A stretch of DNA of 55,424 bases from Acidimicrobiia bacterium (GTDB taxonomy: Bacteria > Actinomycetota > Acidimicrobiia > Spongiisociales > UBA11373). Below, piece by piece: positions 32,834-42,397 of this stretch. Position 1 is the stretch's first letter; each line of letters starts with the position of its first letter. Both the position numbers and the translations under genes were made by a program. Below the pieces are notes generated by a model. The model was given only the letters and a program-made list of their open reading frames with translations, was not told where the DNA came from and ran no database searches. The stretch covers positions 1-55,424 of the forward strand of contig JAJCYA010000082.1 of the NCBI GenBank assembly GCA_029263095.1, read 5' to 3'.

Positions 32834-33781
32834 TTACATGCCAAGCTGAGGGATGATCGCACCCACGGCGCGAGAGTTGCCCATCACGTAGAAGTGCACG
32901 GCAGGCACACCGTGGTCGAGGAGATCCCGGGTTTGTTCCACGGCCCACGCGACTCCGACATCACGCACCTGGTCATCTGGTGCCGCGCTCGCCGCATCGG
33001 CCAACGCGACCGGGATCTCGCAGTGGAATGTGCTCGGGATCGACTTGAGCTGGCGCTTGGAGGTGAGGGTCTTGAGCCCTGGGATTATGGGAACAGTTAC
33101 TTCCTGGCGCCGGCATTCCTCCACCAGCCGATAGAAGTGTGCGTTGTCGAAGAACATCTGGGTCACGACATACGATGCGCCAGCATCCACCTTCGCCTTG
33201 ACCCACCCGACATCGGCAGCGAGATTGGGTGCTTCGAAGTGCTTTTCTGGATAGGCGGCTGATCCGATACAGAAATCGGTCGGGTAGGCATCGAGGAGTT
33301 CTTCCAGGAACACTCCTTTGTTCATGTCGGCGATCTGAGCAATGAGGTTGCTGGCGTGAAAGTTGCGGCTCCGACCATGTTCGAGCGGCTTCTGATACCC
33401 GGAGTCGTCCCCTCTGACTGCGAGCACATTGTCGATACCCAGGTAGTGCAGTTCGATGAGATAGTCCTCGGTCTCCTGTCGGGTGAAGCCTTCGCACAGG
33501 ACATGAGGCACGGCGTCGATGTTGTATTTGTTCTGGATCAGGGCACAGATGCCCATGGTCCCGGGCCGCTTCCGTTTGATGCGCTTCTGGAGACCGGTGG
33601 CGGTCTCTTCATAGATCACTTCGGCCGCGTGGCTTGTGATATCGACGAAGGGGGGGTTGAACTGCGCCAGATCTTCGATGAGGCCGAGCAGCGAGTCGAG
33701 TCGTCCGCCGCGCTGCGGCGGGATGATCTCGAACGAGATCAACGGCTCGGTGGCAGCCTCGATATGTTCGATGACTTTCAT
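32834..33781 (-). CDS. metF: 5,10-methylenetetrahydrofolate reductase
   Basis: A 315-residue FAD-dependent TIM-barrel enzyme that reduces methylene-THF to 5-methyl-THF for methionine synthesis. The opening FEIIPPQRGGRL contains the catalytic glutamate. The FAD and folate segments VDITSHAAEVIYEE, DNVLAVRGDD and IGSAAYPEKH are intact, as are QMFFDNAHFYRL and IIPGLKTL. The length is typical of the bacterial form. The ATG at 33781 starts the first strand. It lies 43 nt downstream of menC on the same strand, probably in an acnA-menC-metF run. Confidence 0.95.
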   Translation of the reverse strand: MKVIEHIEAATEPLISFEIIPPQRGGRLDSLLGLIEDLAQFNPPFVDITSHAAEVIYEETATGLQKRIKRKRPGTMGICALIQNKYNIDAVPHVLCEGFTRQETEDYLIELHYLGIDNVLAVRGDDSGYQKPLEHGRSRNFHASNLIAQIADMNKGVFLEELLDAYPTDFCIGSAAYPEKHFEAPNLAADVGWVKAKVDAGASYVVTQMFFDNAHFYRLVEECRRQEVTVPIIPGLKTLTSKRQLKSIPSTFHCEIPVALADAASAAPDDQVRDVGVAWAVEQTRDLLDHGVPAVHFYVMGNSRAVGAIIPQLGM

Positions 33782-33824
33782 GGCAGGCCCGACAGCGTAC
33801 CGGCAGGTTGGACCGGGGCGGCGT

Positions 33825-34862
33825 TCAGATCTCGATCGTGATCCTGCGCAAACCGAGCTTCGACAGGGCGTTGGGGTCGGGATCGGCGCCCAGGCCATCG
33901 GCGTCGGATGGCGCGACGAGACCGGCAACGACGGCTGGATAGTCCGCGACATCGTCGGCTAGATAGGCCGCAGGCGGTCCGACGGCGGCATCGACGACAC
34001 CGGGGAGTCCCGATGCGGCGAGTAGGTGACGGCGTCCGATGGACGTGTCGAATGTGCCGCCGATCTGGATTCCAACTCCATGGTCTTGCGCCAGCGTGAG
34101 CATCTCAACCAGTCGGGTCAGCCCGTGCCTGTTCAGCTTGACGGCGATCTGATCGGCAGCCTCGGCAGCAAGCGCAGTCGCCACGTCTGTCGTCGATCCG
34201 ATTGATTCGTCGAGACAGACCGCCACATCGATGAGTTCCCGCAGCCGCCGGTGGGAGCTGAGGTCATCGGGAGGAAAGGGCTGTTCTATGAAGGTGACAC
34301 CCGCTGCGGCCAGACCACCGAACACCGGGTCCTCAGGGTTCCGATAGCTGGCATTGGCATCGACTCCGATATCGAGAGCCGGAAGAACCGTTCGCAATCT
34401 GGTGACTGGATCGAGATCACGACCGGGGGCGATCTTGATCTTCACAGCCGTGACTCCATGCGCCTCGAGCCAGGCAGCCTCTCGTTCGATCTGTGCAAGG
34501 TCGAGAAGTCCGATTGGATGGCGGGCCGCCATCGGGGCGCCGCTTGCTCCCAGCCAGTTGTGGAGCGTCCGTTTCGCCTTCCGGGCGCTGGCGTCTGCCC
34601 TGGCCGCTTCGAGAGCTGCTCGGGCTATCGGTACCACCGGTCGCCCATCGATCCACCCTGCGGGATCGGATAGGTCCGTGAAGGCTTCGTCCGCCGACCC
34701 AAACCGTCCCGATGGGAAGGAGGGAGCTTCACCCCATCCCATGACTCCAGACCCCTCGATTCCGACGAGAACCGATCGCCGCGTCCCGAGTGTTCCCGCC
34801 AGCGTTGCGAGGGGTCGCCGAAACGCCACCTCGATCTCAACGAGGGTGAGTCGCTCGGTCAC
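33825..34862 (-). CDS. menC: Enolase-superfamily o-succinylbenzoate synthase-like enzyme
   Basis: A 345-residue member of the mandelate racemase/muconate cycloisomerase group. The catalytic lysines are in TAVKIKIAPG (KxK) and VKLNRHG. The metal ligands are in GVDANASY, FIEQPF and CLDESIG. The DANxSY motif and overall layout fit o-succinylbenzoate synthase (menaquinone synthesis), but dipeptide epimerases look similar and no other men genes are present here. The ATG at 34862 overlaps the stop of acnA by 4 nt, so the two are translationally coupled. Confidence 0.78.
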   Translation of the reverse strand: MTERLTLVEIEVAFRRPLATLAGTLGTRRSVLVGIEGSGVMGWGEAPSFPSGRFGSADEAFTDLSDPAGWIDGRPVVPIARAALEAARADASARKAKRTLHNWLGASGAPMAARHPIGLLDLAQIEREAAWLEAHGVTAVKIKIAPGRDLDPVTRLRTVLPALDIGVDANASYRNPEDPVFGGLAAAGVTFIEQPFPPDDLSSHRRLRELIDVAVCLDESIGSTTDVATALAAEAADQIAVKLNRHGLTRLVEMLTLAQDHGVGIQIGGTFDTSIGRRHLLAASGLPGVVDAAVGPPAAYLADDVADYPAVVAGLVAPSDADGLGADPDPNALSKLGLRRITIEI

Positions 34863-37531
34863 ACGTGGTCGGCGGCCATCCGCCGAAGCACCATGTGGAG
34901 GATTCCACCGTGGCGCAGGTACTCGACTTCGACGGGTGTATCGACCCTGGCGATGGTCCGGAATTCGACGACATCGCCATCGGATCGCATCGCCCTGACC
35001 GTGAGTTCCTGTCGCGGCACCAGGTCGTCATCGACGGCGATGTCATATGTCTCGGTGCCGTCGAGGTTGTACGTGTCTGCATTCGTCCCCGGAAGGAACG
35101 TGAGGGGGAGAACTCCCATCATCACCAGGTTGGAGCGGTGAATCCGCTCATAGGAATCGGCGATCACCGCTCTGACGCCCAAGAGGTAGGTTCCCTTGGA
35201 AGCCCAGTCGCGACTGGATCCCATCCCGTAGTCCTTCCCTCCGAGTACGACGAGCGGAATCGTGGCCTCCTGGTACGAGAGCGACGCTTCGTACACGGTC
35301 TTCACCTCGCCATCGAGGAAGTCGGTGGTGAATCCGCCCTCGGTACCCGGTGCCAGCTCGTTGCGAATCCGGATGTTGGCAAACGTGCCCCTCGTCATGA
35401 CTCTGTCGTTGCCGCGACGCGACCCGTAGGAGTTGAACATGGAGCGGTCGATGCCGTTGTTTTTGAGGAATTGACCTGCCGGCGTTTCGGGCCCGATCGC
35501 TCCCGCCGGGCTGATGTGATCGGTAGTCACCGAGTCGCCCAGCTTGAGCAGTGCCCGGGCTCCTGTGATGGGAGAGATCGGTGACGGCTCAGGACCCAGA
35601 TCCATGAAGAAGGGAGGCTCCTGGATGTAGGTGCTCGTCTCGTCCCAGGCGAAGATGCCACCTTCGGCGACATCGATGGACTTCCACTCATCGGCGCCCT
35701 CGAACACGTCTGCGTACTGCCTGTCGAACTGCTCGCTATTGACAGTCGCGGCCACAATCTCCGAGACCTCTTCCTGCGAGGGCCATATGTCGCGCAGGAA
35801 TACGTCATTGCCATTTTGATCGGTCCCGAGGGGCTCCGAGGCCAGATCGATATCTACCGTGCCTGCGATCGCGTACGCCACGACGAGCGGCGGTGACGCC
35901 AGGAAGTTGGCGCGTACGTCGGGGCTGATACGTCCTTCGAAGTTCCGGTTCCCCGACAGCACCGATGTCACCACCAGATTCCCATCGTGGACCGCAGCGC
36001 TGATCTCAGCCGGCAGCGGCCCTGAGTTGCCTATGCAGGTTGTACATCCGTACCCGACGAGGTAGAAGCCGAGGGATTCGAGATCCTCTGTGAGCCCGGC
36101 GGACCCCAAGTACTCGGTCACCACCTTGGAACCGGGAGCGAATGAGGTCTTGACCCAGGGTTTGCGGTTGAGTCCCATCTGGCGGGCCTTGCGGGCGACG
36201 AGCCCGGCGCCGACCATGACGTCCGGGTTGGAGGTGTTTGTGCACGATGTGATTGCAGCGATGACGACGTCGCCGTTCTCCACCTCGAACTCACCATCGT
36301 TGCCGGAGACGCCGATCGCCGCATTGCCCCTGTCGGCGAAGGTCGTGTCGAGTCCGGCTTCCCATGCCGTCTTCATCGCGGCAAGATCGATCCGGTCCTG
36401 AGGCCGCTTAGGACCGGCGAGCGCAGGTTGGACCGTTCCCATGTCGAGTTCGAGCGTGCTCGAGTACGTGATCTCGCGCGACTCGTCGCGCCACATCCCT
36501 TGGAGCCTGTAGTACTGCTCCACGGTCTCGACGAGCGCTTCGTCACGGCCGGTGAGCCGCAGGTACGCCGTCGTCTGGTCGTCGACAGGGAAGAAGCCAA
36601 CCGTCGCTCCATACTCGGGAGCCATGTTGGCGATCGTGGCTCGGTTGGCCAGCGGCATGCCCGCCAATCCCGGTCCGAAGTACTCGACGAACTTGCCCAC
36701 AACTCCGTGCTCTCGAAGCATCTGGGTGACACGCAGCACGAGGTCTGTAGCTGTGGCACCGTCTGGGAGGGTGCCGGTGAGGCGGAACCCGACTACCTCG
36801 GGAACCAACATGAATATCGGTTGCCCCACCATCGCTGCTTCGGCCTCGATCCCGCCGACCCCCCATCCGAGGACGCCGAGGCCGTTGATCATCGTCGTAT
36901 GTGAATCGGTTCCGACGAGCGAATCGGGGAACAGGTGGCCGTCCTCGTCCCACACCACCTTGGCGAGGTACTCGAGGTTGACCTGGTGAACGATGCCGGT
37001 GGCGGGAGGTACGACTCGGAAGTTCGAGAAGGCCTGCCGACCCCACTTGAGGAACTCGTAACGCTCTCGGTTCCGCTCGAATTCGCGTTCGCTGTTGATC
37101 ATGAGCGCCAGCGGTGAGTTGAAGGCATCTACCTGTACTGAGTGATCGATGACGAGATCGGATTGCACCTGAGGATTGACGAGTTCTGCCGCCGATTCAT
37201 CGCCCGTCATGCGGACGATGGCCGACCGCATGGCGGCTAGATCGACAACTGCTGGAACGCCCGTAAAATCCTGGAGCACTACGCGGCCAGGCCGGAAGGC
37301 GATTTCGGTCTCTCCGACCTTGGCGGCGTCGTAGCCGGCAAGCGCCTGGACGTCTTCAGCGGTGATGGTGCGCCCGTCGTGATTGCGGAGCACGGCTTCG
37401 AGAAGCACCTTGATCGAATAGGGGAGAGAATCGACATCGGCAACGCTCGACAGCGCATCGATTCGGGAGACTTGGCGCCGCCCTAGGGGTGTTTCGATCG
37501 CCTCTCGAGCGCCGAACGGATCGTGCGTCAT
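34859..37531 (-). CDS. acnA: Aconitate hydratase A
   Basis: An 890-residue aconitase of the AcnA/IRP1 type, interconverting citrate and isocitrate with a [4Fe-4S] cluster. The cluster cysteines are in [12 protein letters not shown] and [14 protein letters not shown]. The substrate segments [43 protein letters not shown] and [19 protein letters not shown] are intact. A good ribosome site (AAAGGA) lies before the ATG at 37531. The gene starts 98 nt from the divergent lemA gene. It heads the acnA-menC-metF run. Confidence 0.97.
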   Translation of the reverse strand: MTHDPFGAREAIETPLGRRQVSRIDALSSVADVDSLPYSIKVLLEAVLRNHDGRTITAEDVQALAGYDAAKVGETEIAFRPGRVVLQDFTGVPAVVDLAAMRSAIVRMTGDESAAELVNPQVQSDLVIDHSVQVDAFNSPLALMINSEREFERNRERYEFLKWGRQAFSNFRVVPPATGIVHQVNLEYLAKVVWDEDGHLFPDSLVGTDSHTTMINGLGVLGWGVGGIEAEAAMVGQPIFMLVPEVVGFRLTGTLPDGATATDLVLRVTQMLREHGVVGKFVEYFGPGLAGMPLANRATIANMAPEYGATVGFFPVDDQTTAYLRLTGRDEALVETVEQYYRLQGMWRDESREITYSSTLELDMGTVQPALAGPKRPQDRIDLAAMKTAWEAGLDTTFADRGNAAIGVSGNDGEFEVENGDVVIAAITSCTNTSNPDVMVGAGLVARKARQMGLNRKPWVKTSFAPGSKVVTEYLGSAGLTEDLESLGFYLVGYGCTTCIGNSGPLPAEISAAVHDGNLVVTSVLSGNRNFEGRISPDVRANFLASPPLVVAYAIAGTVDIDLASEPLGTDQNGNDVFLRDIWPSQEEVSEIVAATVNSEQFDRQYADVFEGADEWKSIDVAEGGIFAWDETSTYIQEPPFFMDLGPEPSPISPITGARALLKLGDSVTTDHISPAGAIGPETPAGQFLKNNGIDRSMFNSYGSRRGNDRVMTRGTFANIRIRNELAPGTEGGFTTDFLDGEVKTVYEASLSYQEATIPLVVLGGKDYGMGSSRDWASKGTYLLGVRAVIADSYERIHRSNLVMMGVLPLTFLPGTNADTYNLDGTETYDIAVDDDLVPRQELTVRAMRSDGDVVEFRTIARVDTPVEVEYLRHGGILHMVLRRMAADHV

Positions 37532-37617
37532 GGATTGGTCCTTTTCTTGCTCACCAGCGAGTCTACGAAGGCCCGGCCGGCAGTTCGGATAAGCGGGTTA
37601 CCCAAACCACTCGCTAT

Positions 37618-37623
37618 TACCCT
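37618..37623 (+). promoter_or_regulatory. -10 element (TACCCT) for lemA
   Basis: The TANNNT hexamer ends 6 nt before the lemA ATG at 37630; no ribosome site is present. Confidence 0.35.
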
Positions 37624-37629
37624 CGGTTC

Positions 37630-38175
37630 ATGGCAATCATCATTGGCGTTGTTGCCGGCATCCTCCTATTGGCGATCATTGCGATCTACAACCGGTTGGT
37701 CCGGCTCCGCAATCGCACCGACAATGCGTGGTCTCAGGTTGACGTCCAACTCAAGCGGCGGTACGACTTGATCCCCAATCTCGTCGAAACTGTGAAGGGC
37801 TACGCCTCACACGAGCGGGAGACGTTCGAAGCCGTCGTACAGGCGCGGGCCGCGGCGCAGGAGGCGGGCACGGTCGAGCAGCAAGCCGAGGCCGAGGACT
37901 TTCTGACGGGAGCATTGAGGAAGCTCTTTGCGCTTGCTGAGGACTACCCGGAGTTGCGTGCCAGCGAAAACTTCCGGAATCTGCAGAACGAACTGTCTGA
38001 GACGGAAGACAAGATCTCGGTCGCCCGGCAGATCTACAACGACACCACGCTTACGTACAACAACTCTGTGCAGACGGTCCCGTCCAACTTCATCGCCGGC
38101 ATGTTTGGGTTCGAGGTCCGCGCCTACCTCGAAGTGCAGGACGCCGCTCGCTCCGTACCGGAGGTGGGCTTCTGA
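37630..38175 (+). CDS. lemA: LemA family protein
   Basis: A 181-residue protein with an N-terminal membrane helix ([18 protein letters not shown]) and a helical body with the LemA signature [38 protein letters not shown]. The C-terminal half ([27 protein letters not shown]) completes the alpha-helical bundle. LemA proteins are widespread and usually sit next to a DUF2207 or TPM-type membrane protein, as here. Their biochemical role is unsettled. The stop overlaps the start of the DUF2207 gene. Confidence 0.92.
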   Translation: MAIIIGVVAGILLLAIIAIYNRLVRLRNRTDNAWSQVDVQLKRRYDLIPNLVETVKGYASHERETFEAVVQARAAAQEAGTVEQQAEAEDFLTGALRKLFALAEDYPELRASENFRNLQNELSETEDKISVARQIYNDTTLTYNNSVQTVPSNFIAGMFGFEVRAYLEVQDAARSVPEVGF

Positions 38176-40052
38176 AGCGAGCGCTCGGAGTCGCGGCTCT
38201 CGCCGCGCTGCTGGTCGTCCTGACAGCACCGGCGGCGCTTGCCAAGTCGTTTCGGATCATCGACGCCCGAGTGATCGTCGGGGTTCACGATGACGGTTCC
38301 ATCACCGTTGCAGAACATCTGACTTTCTCCTTCGACGGAACATTTCAGGGCGCCTATCGCGACATCCCAATCCGACCCGGCGAGGTGATGACTGCTATCG
38401 AGGTGTCGGAGAACGGTGTCGCGTATGGTTCCGGCGCCCCGACCGCGCTCGGCTCGACCGGTGATCCGGGCACCTTTGGAGTCGAGAACCTCGGCTCGAG
38501 AATCCGCGTTGTGTGGCACTACCGCGCCACCAACGAGGACCGCACCTTCACGGTCACCTACCGAATACGGGGCCTCGCCGTCGCATTCGACGATGTTGTT
38601 GATGTCAACCTCAAGGTTTGGGGTGACGAGTGGAAGTTCGAGCTCGATCATCTGGAATCCGAGATGCTGCTGCCCGCAGGCGCAGTCGCCGGTGACGTGT
38701 TGGTGTGGGGGCATGCGGGTACTGCCGATGGAGGCACCGACCTGGGCGCCGACGGAGTGTCGCCGCGGCTGGAAGCGAGCAACGTCCCAGATCGTCAATT
38801 CGTCGAGTTCCGGGTCGTATTCCCCCGTGATCTCCTCGCTGAAACGGACGGTGCGACGCTCGTAAGCGGTGCCGGGCTTGAGGGGATCATGGCCGAGGAG
38901 GCTGGGTTCGAGGTGCGTGACGCCAGAGCGGTCGAGGTAGCAGAGCGCTTCGTCCATGAACGCAACGTGACGCTGTTCACCCTCCTCTTCTTGCTGCTTC
39001 CCGTACCGGTGGCGTTTTGGTGGGGATTCCGGCGATATGGCAAGGAACCGGAGGTCGAATACGACCAGGAGTACGAACATTCCATTCCAACGGCCCATCC
39101 CCCGGCCGTGGTTGGTGCGCTCGTGTCGCAGGGAGCAGCAGACGAGGCCGAGTTCACGGCAACGCTGTTCCACCTCATTGGGCGGGGCGTATTCACAGCG
39201 GAGCCGGTGTCGGCCGAGCATCGCACTTGGGGAGGACTCAAGAGCGAGATGGTTTCGGATCTCGAAATCGGTCTCGGTGATCTCGACCAGTCGCTCAAAG
39301 ACTATGAGCGATCGGTGGTCACGGTCGTAAAGCGTGTGGTTGACCAAGGACCGCAGCCGCTAATCCAGTTCCGCCAGAAGATCCGCGAAGACGCCGCAGA
39401 GAATGCCACCACCTACGGTTCCTTCCGGGACAAGGTTGAGAAGGCGGTTGTTTCTGCCGGCCTGCTTGAGAAGCAATCCCGCTATCGGGGACCGGGGGCC
39501 GTCTTTTTGGTCTTCGTGGTGATCGGCCTTCTCGGCTGGTTTGTTGGCGCTCCGCTGCTCGACTCTGCGATCGGCGCCATTGATCTCTTCCTGCTCAGGT
39601 TTGGTATTGCTGCGATCACGGCGTTCGCCTCCACCCTCACGCTCGTCCTCGCCGCCCGGCGGTCCATCTGGGTGCGCCGCACAACGGAGGGCGCTCTGGT
39701 GAACGCGAGGTGGCTCGCCTTCAAGCGGTACCTCGAAGATTTCAGCCGTCTCGAGGAGGCGCCTCCCATGTCCCTGATCCTGTGGGAGGACTATCTGGTG
39801 TACGGCATCGCACTGGGTGTGGCCGAGGACGTGTTGGAAGCCGCCCGGCTTGGGGCGCCGGATGTGGTTGGTGACAGCAGCCTCTATTGGTACGGGACCC
39901 ACGGCTACGGAGGTCATTCGTCGAATGCCATTTCGGGAATCGAGAGTGCCCTCAGTGGGGCGTTCACTCCTCCGTCGTCCTCGGGCGGGGGTGGCGGCTT
40001 CTCAGGTGGAGGCGGTGGCGGAGGTGGTGGAGGAGGCGGCGGGGCCTGGTAG
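38172..40052 (+). CDS. DUF2207 membrane protein (CTG start)
   Basis: 626 residues. A signal peptide ([20 protein letters not shown]) leads into an extracellular beta-rich DUF2207 domain ([36 protein letters not shown]...). Membrane helices follow at about residues 290-308 and in two pairs around 435-490, with a C-terminal run of glycines after [11 protein letters not shown]. The signal peptide fixes the start near 38172, where no ATG, GTG or TTG exists in frame. The CTG at 38172 has a strong GGAGGT ribosome site 6 nt upstream and overlaps the lemA stop (CTGA). Starting at the GTG 38271 would delete the signal. Function unknown; it is coupled to lemA. Confidence 0.85.
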   Translation: MKRALGVAALAALLVVLTAPAALAKSFRIIDARVIVGVHDDGSITVAEHLTFSFDGTFQGAYRDIPIRPGEVMTAIEVSENGVAYGSGAPTALGSTGDPGTFGVENLGSRIRVVWHYRATNEDRTFTVTYRIRGLAVAFDDVVDVNLKVWGDEWKFELDHLESEMLLPAGAVAGDVLVWGHAGTADGGTDLGADGVSPRLEASNVPDRQFVEFRVVFPRDLLAETDGATLVSGAGLEGIMAEEAGFEVRDARAVEVAERFVHERNVTLFTLLFLLLPVPVAFWWGFRRYGKEPEVEYDQEYEHSIPTAHPPAVVGALVSQGAADEAEFTATLFHLIGRGVFTAEPVSAEHRTWGGLKSEMVSDLEIGLGDLDQSLKDYERSVVTVVKRVVDQGPQPLIQFRQKIREDAAENATTYGSFRDKVEKAVVSAGLLEKQSRYRGPGAVFLVFVVIGLLGWFVGAPLLDSAIGAIDLFLLRFGIAAITAFASTLTLVLAARRSIWVRRTTEGALVNARWLAFKRYLEDFSRLEEAPPMSLILWEDYLVYGIALGVAEDVLEAARLGAPDVVGDSSLYWYGTHGYGGHSSNAISGIESALSGAFTPPSSSGGGGGFSGGGGGGGGGGGGGAW

Positions 40053-40112
40053 GACCGGCGGTGTGGTTCGGGGTCACCGGTACCATCGCTCCCCCCGAAT
40101 CGAGGACGTTTA

Positions 40113-41204
40113 GTGCCCGAATCAGCCGATATCCGACCGATTGTTGACGCTGTCGTTGAGCCTTCATTGAGGCGGTCTTTGATTGATCTCGGCATGGTTC
40201 GCGAAGTGGCCATTGAGGGGTCCACGATCCGCGTTGGAGTCACGGTCCCGTCACCGTCTTGGTCCGTACAGGCTCTCGGCGAGGAGATAGCTGGGTCCGT
40301 CAAGGAAGCCGTGGGCGTGGATGACGTCGCCGTTGACATCGCGATCATGGCGGACGCAGATGCTGCCGCTCTATCGGCCCGACTCAAGGAGGAGAGTTCG
40401 CTGACGGTCGGTGGTGTCGGCTCTCGGACCCGAGTGATCGCAATCGCATCCGGCAAAGGCGGGGTCGGCAAGTCATCGGTGACGGCGAACACTGCGGTCG
40501 CGCTCGCATCGGCCGGTCACGATGTTGGGGTCATCGACGCCGACGTCTGGGGCTACTCGATCCCGAAGATGCTCGGCGTCACCCAATCGCCTGCCGCAGT
40601 CTCCGATCTAATCGTTCCCCCGGCGGCCCACGGCGTGCGCGCCATCTCGATGGACTTCTTCGTCGGCGATGATCAAGCGGTTATCTGGCGAGGACCAATG
40701 CTGCACAAGGCTCTTGAGCAGTTTCTAAGCGATGTGTGGTGGGATGAGCCGGAGTTCCTTCTCATCGACATGCCTCCAGGCACCGGTGACGTGGCCATCT
40801 CGATCTCGCAGTTCCTACCCCGGTCGCAAGCGATTGTGGTGACTACGCCGCAGCCAACGGCACAGCGGGTGGCCAAGCGCGCTGCCGCCATGGCGGAGAA
40901 GGTCGATCAGGACGTACTCGGTATCGTCGAGAACATGTCCTGGTTTACCGGCGACGATGGGAAGAAGTACGAGATCTTTGGCAGTGGTGGGGGAGCGGAA
41001 CTCGCAGCCGAGCTGGGTGTCCCGCTGCTCGGCTCCGTGCCTCTGGTTCCCTCGTTGCGCCACGGCGCCGACGTTGGTGAGCCGGTGCAGGTGGCTGCTC
41101 CCGATTCCGAAGCTGCCGCGGCATTCGTGACCATCGCCGCTGCGATCGCGGAGTCGCGTCCCCGGGTACGCACTCATCCCGACCTGGTGATCAAGAGCGA
41201 CTAG
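40113..41204 (+). CDS. mrp: Mrp/NBP35-type P-loop ATPase (Fe-S cluster carrier family)
   Basis: 363 residues. The N-terminal MIP18/DUF59 domain covers about residues 1-85, and the MinD-like ATPase follows, with deviant Walker A SGKGGVGKSSVTAN, the switch motif IDADVWGYSIPKMLG and DMPPGTGDVAI. The family scaffold role is loading Fe-S clusters onto proteins. The usual cluster-bridging CxxC after ENMS is missing (ENMSWFTGDDGKKYEIFG), as is typical of actinobacterial Mrp, so cluster binding by that route is unlikely. The GTG at 40113 is the start. It lies 60 nt after the DUF2207 gene. Confidence 0.92.
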   Translation: MPESADIRPIVDAVVEPSLRRSLIDLGMVREVAIEGSTIRVGVTVPSPSWSVQALGEEIAGSVKEAVGVDDVAVDIAIMADADAAALSARLKEESSLTVGGVGSRTRVIAIASGKGGVGKSSVTANTAVALASAGHDVGVIDADVWGYSIPKMLGVTQSPAAVSDLIVPPAAHGVRAISMDFFVGDDQAVIWRGPMLHKALEQFLSDVWWDEPEFLLIDMPPGTGDVAISISQFLPRSQAIVVTTPQPTAQRVAKRAAAMAEKVDQDVLGIVENMSWFTGDDGKKYEIFGSGGGAELAAELGVPLLGSVPLVPSLRHGADVGEPVQVAAPDSEAAAAFVTIAAAIAESRPRVRTHPDLVIKSD

Positions 41205-41261
41205 CCAACGACGAGGCTGATCGTCCGGCCCGGCGCGTTCGGGCAATTGCTGCTTTGCGAG

Positions 41262-41507
41262 TTAGTCGCCGGTCGCTTCCCGAATCACCGACATGATTTC
41301 CTTGCATGTCGGGCACGTCGGATACCGGTCGGGGTCCCGGTTGGGAATCCACTTCTTTCCGCAGAGTGCCACGACTTCGACTCCTTCCACGTTGCTACGA
41401 ACTATGTCCTCCTTGCGGACGTAATGGGCGAAGCGGTCGTGGTCTCCGTCGCCTTGGTCAAGGCGGACGTCGGCCTGTTGATCGGTGGTTGTCTTCGTGT
41501 CCCTCAT
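41262..41507 (-). CDS. DUF3039 small protein
   Basis: An 81-residue actinobacterial protein with the DUF3039 pattern HYVRKEDIVRSNVEGVEVVALCGKKWIPNRDP and PTCPTCKEI. The cysteines (C49 in ALCGK, plus CPTC) probably bind zinc. The family is nearly restricted to Actinomycetota, with no assigned function. The gene is divergent from DUF3107 and ends 57 nt past mrp on the opposite strand. Confidence 0.88.
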   Translation of the reverse strand: MRDTKTTTDQQADVRLDQGDGDHDRFAHYVRKEDIVRSNVEGVEVVALCGKKWIPNRDPDRYPTCPTCKEIMSVIREATGD

Positions 41508-41556
41508 GCGGATCCCGAGCCTACGACGATGAGGCGGGCACCGGGTCGAATGGACC

Positions 41557-41562
41557 TAGCAT
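41557..41562 (+). promoter_or_regulatory. -10 element (TAGCAT) for the DUF3107 gene
   Basis: TAGCAT ends exactly 7 nt before the ATG at 41570, with no ribosome site between, implying a leaderless mRNA. Confidence 0.45.
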
Positions 41563-41569
41563 CTGCTCC

Positions 41570-41806
41570 ATGAGCGACCCCACCACCGTCAACGTCAAGA
41601 TCGGCGTGATATTCGCCCCCCGTGAAATTGAGATCGAGATCGTGGATGTCGAAGCCTTCGTGTCCGAGTTCGAATCGGCGATGGCAAGGGACTCGAGTAT
41701 CTGGTGGGTTACCGACGCCAGTGGAAGGCGGCGCGGCCTCGTCGTCGACAAGGTCTCCTATGTGGATATCGAACCCGAGGTGAATCGGTCGATCGGGTTC
41801 GGGTAG
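41570..41806 (+). CDS. DUF3107 small protein
   Basis: A 78-residue actinobacterial protein that matches DUF3107: VNVKIGVIFAPREIEIEI, a central helix, then IWWVTDASGRRRGLVVDKVSYVDIEPE. The family is small, alpha/beta, without known function. The ATG at 41570 is supported by the -10 element 7 nt upstream; a much longer frame upstream is not coding. It converges with whiB across a 129-nt gap that carries whiB's terminator. Confidence 0.85.
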   Translation: MSDPTTVNVKIGVIFAPREIEIEIVDVEAFVSEFESAMARDSSIWWVTDASGRRRGLVVDKVSYVDIEPEVNRSIGFG

Positions 41807-41861
41807 TCGGCTCCTTTCGGAGTCTTCTGCAAGTGGCAAGAGGCGTGGCTTGTCGATTGTC

Positions 41862-41895
41862 CCAAAATGAAAGAAGCCTCGCCTGGTGGCGAGGC
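41862..41895 (-). terminator. Intrinsic terminator of whiB
   Basis: GCCTCGCC (41876-41883) and GGCGAGGC (41888-41895) form a perfect 8-bp stem with a 4-nt loop. In the minus-strand direction TTCTTTCATTTT follows. It lies 41 nt past the whiB stop. Confidence 0.85.
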
Positions 41896-41935
41896 CTCGT
41901 TCGGTTCGGGAATCCCCCGGTGAAGTGCGTCTGCG

Positions 41936-42202
41936 CTAGGAGGCGCGGCGGCGTCGCTCGGCAAGCCAGCGCTTGCGAAGCCTCCGGCGCTCGTCCTCTG
42001 CGTAGCCCCCCCATACCCCGGCCTCCTGGTTGGTCTCCAGGGCGTAGTTCAGGCATTCCTCCTGAACCGAGCACTGGTCGCAGATGGCCTTGGCGCCGTC
42101 GATTTGATCGACGGCCGGACCGGTGGTCCCGATCGGGAAGAAGAGGCCCGGCTCCGAGTTACGGCAAGCCGAGAGCTCTCTCCAATCGGTGATCGTCAGC
42201 AT
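41936..42202 (-). CDS. WhiB-family iron-sulfur transcriptional regulator
   Basis: An 88-residue protein with four cysteines (C13, C41, C44, C50) that ligate a [4Fe-4S] cluster in the WhiB/Wbl family, followed by the GVWGG turn and a basic C-terminus (RRRLRKRWLAERRRRAS) that contacts DNA. WhiB proteins are diagnostic for Actinomycetota and usually work with the primary sigma factor. The short length and the ICDQCSVQEEC spacing fit the WhiB2/WhiB1 class. The ATG at 42202 was chosen at the family start; the frame is open much further upstream but not coding. It has its own promoter, operator-like palindrome and terminator. Confidence 0.95.
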   Translation of the reverse strand: MLTITDWRELSACRNSEPGLFFPIGTTGPAVDQIDGAKAICDQCSVQEECLNYALETNQEAGVWGGYAEDERRRLRKRWLAERRRRAS

Positions 42203-42243
42203 TGGTTTCTTTCTGTCTCTGTGCGTAGTGAACGGCCCGTGAA

Positions 42244-42300
42244 TGTGAATGCATTCACAAGCCGCCCAGCAACGATAGAGGCGGGTGCCCTGGTGGTCAA
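42244..42300 (-). promoter_or_regulatory. whiB promoter and operator-like palindrome
   Basis: On the minus strand there is a -35 TTGACC (42295-42300), a 17-nt spacer and a -10 TATCGT (42272-42277). About 6 nt past the expected transcription start lies a perfect 16-bp palindrome, TGTGAATGCATTCACA (42244-42259). A dyad just downstream of a start site usually blocks transcription when bound. The binding protein is not identified. Confidence 0.65.
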
Positions 42301-42397
42301 GCGATTTTGAGCTTTTTGACCGCTCCGATTGCCTGATCTCACCCTTCTCGACTCGGTGGCGGGACTCTCTCCTCTTGCCGATTACGATTCCGGCGTC

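Noticed and set aside
37489-37629. Longer N-terminus of LemA
   Set aside because: The extension overlaps the divergent acnA start and would place a basic stretch before the membrane helix; the ATG at 37630 begins at the family start.
40000-40052. Frameshift-prone glycine run at the end of the DUF2207 gene
   Set aside because: A Gly-rich tail ending near the stop is normal for DUF2207 proteins, and the codons are mixed (GGT, GGC, GGA, GGG).
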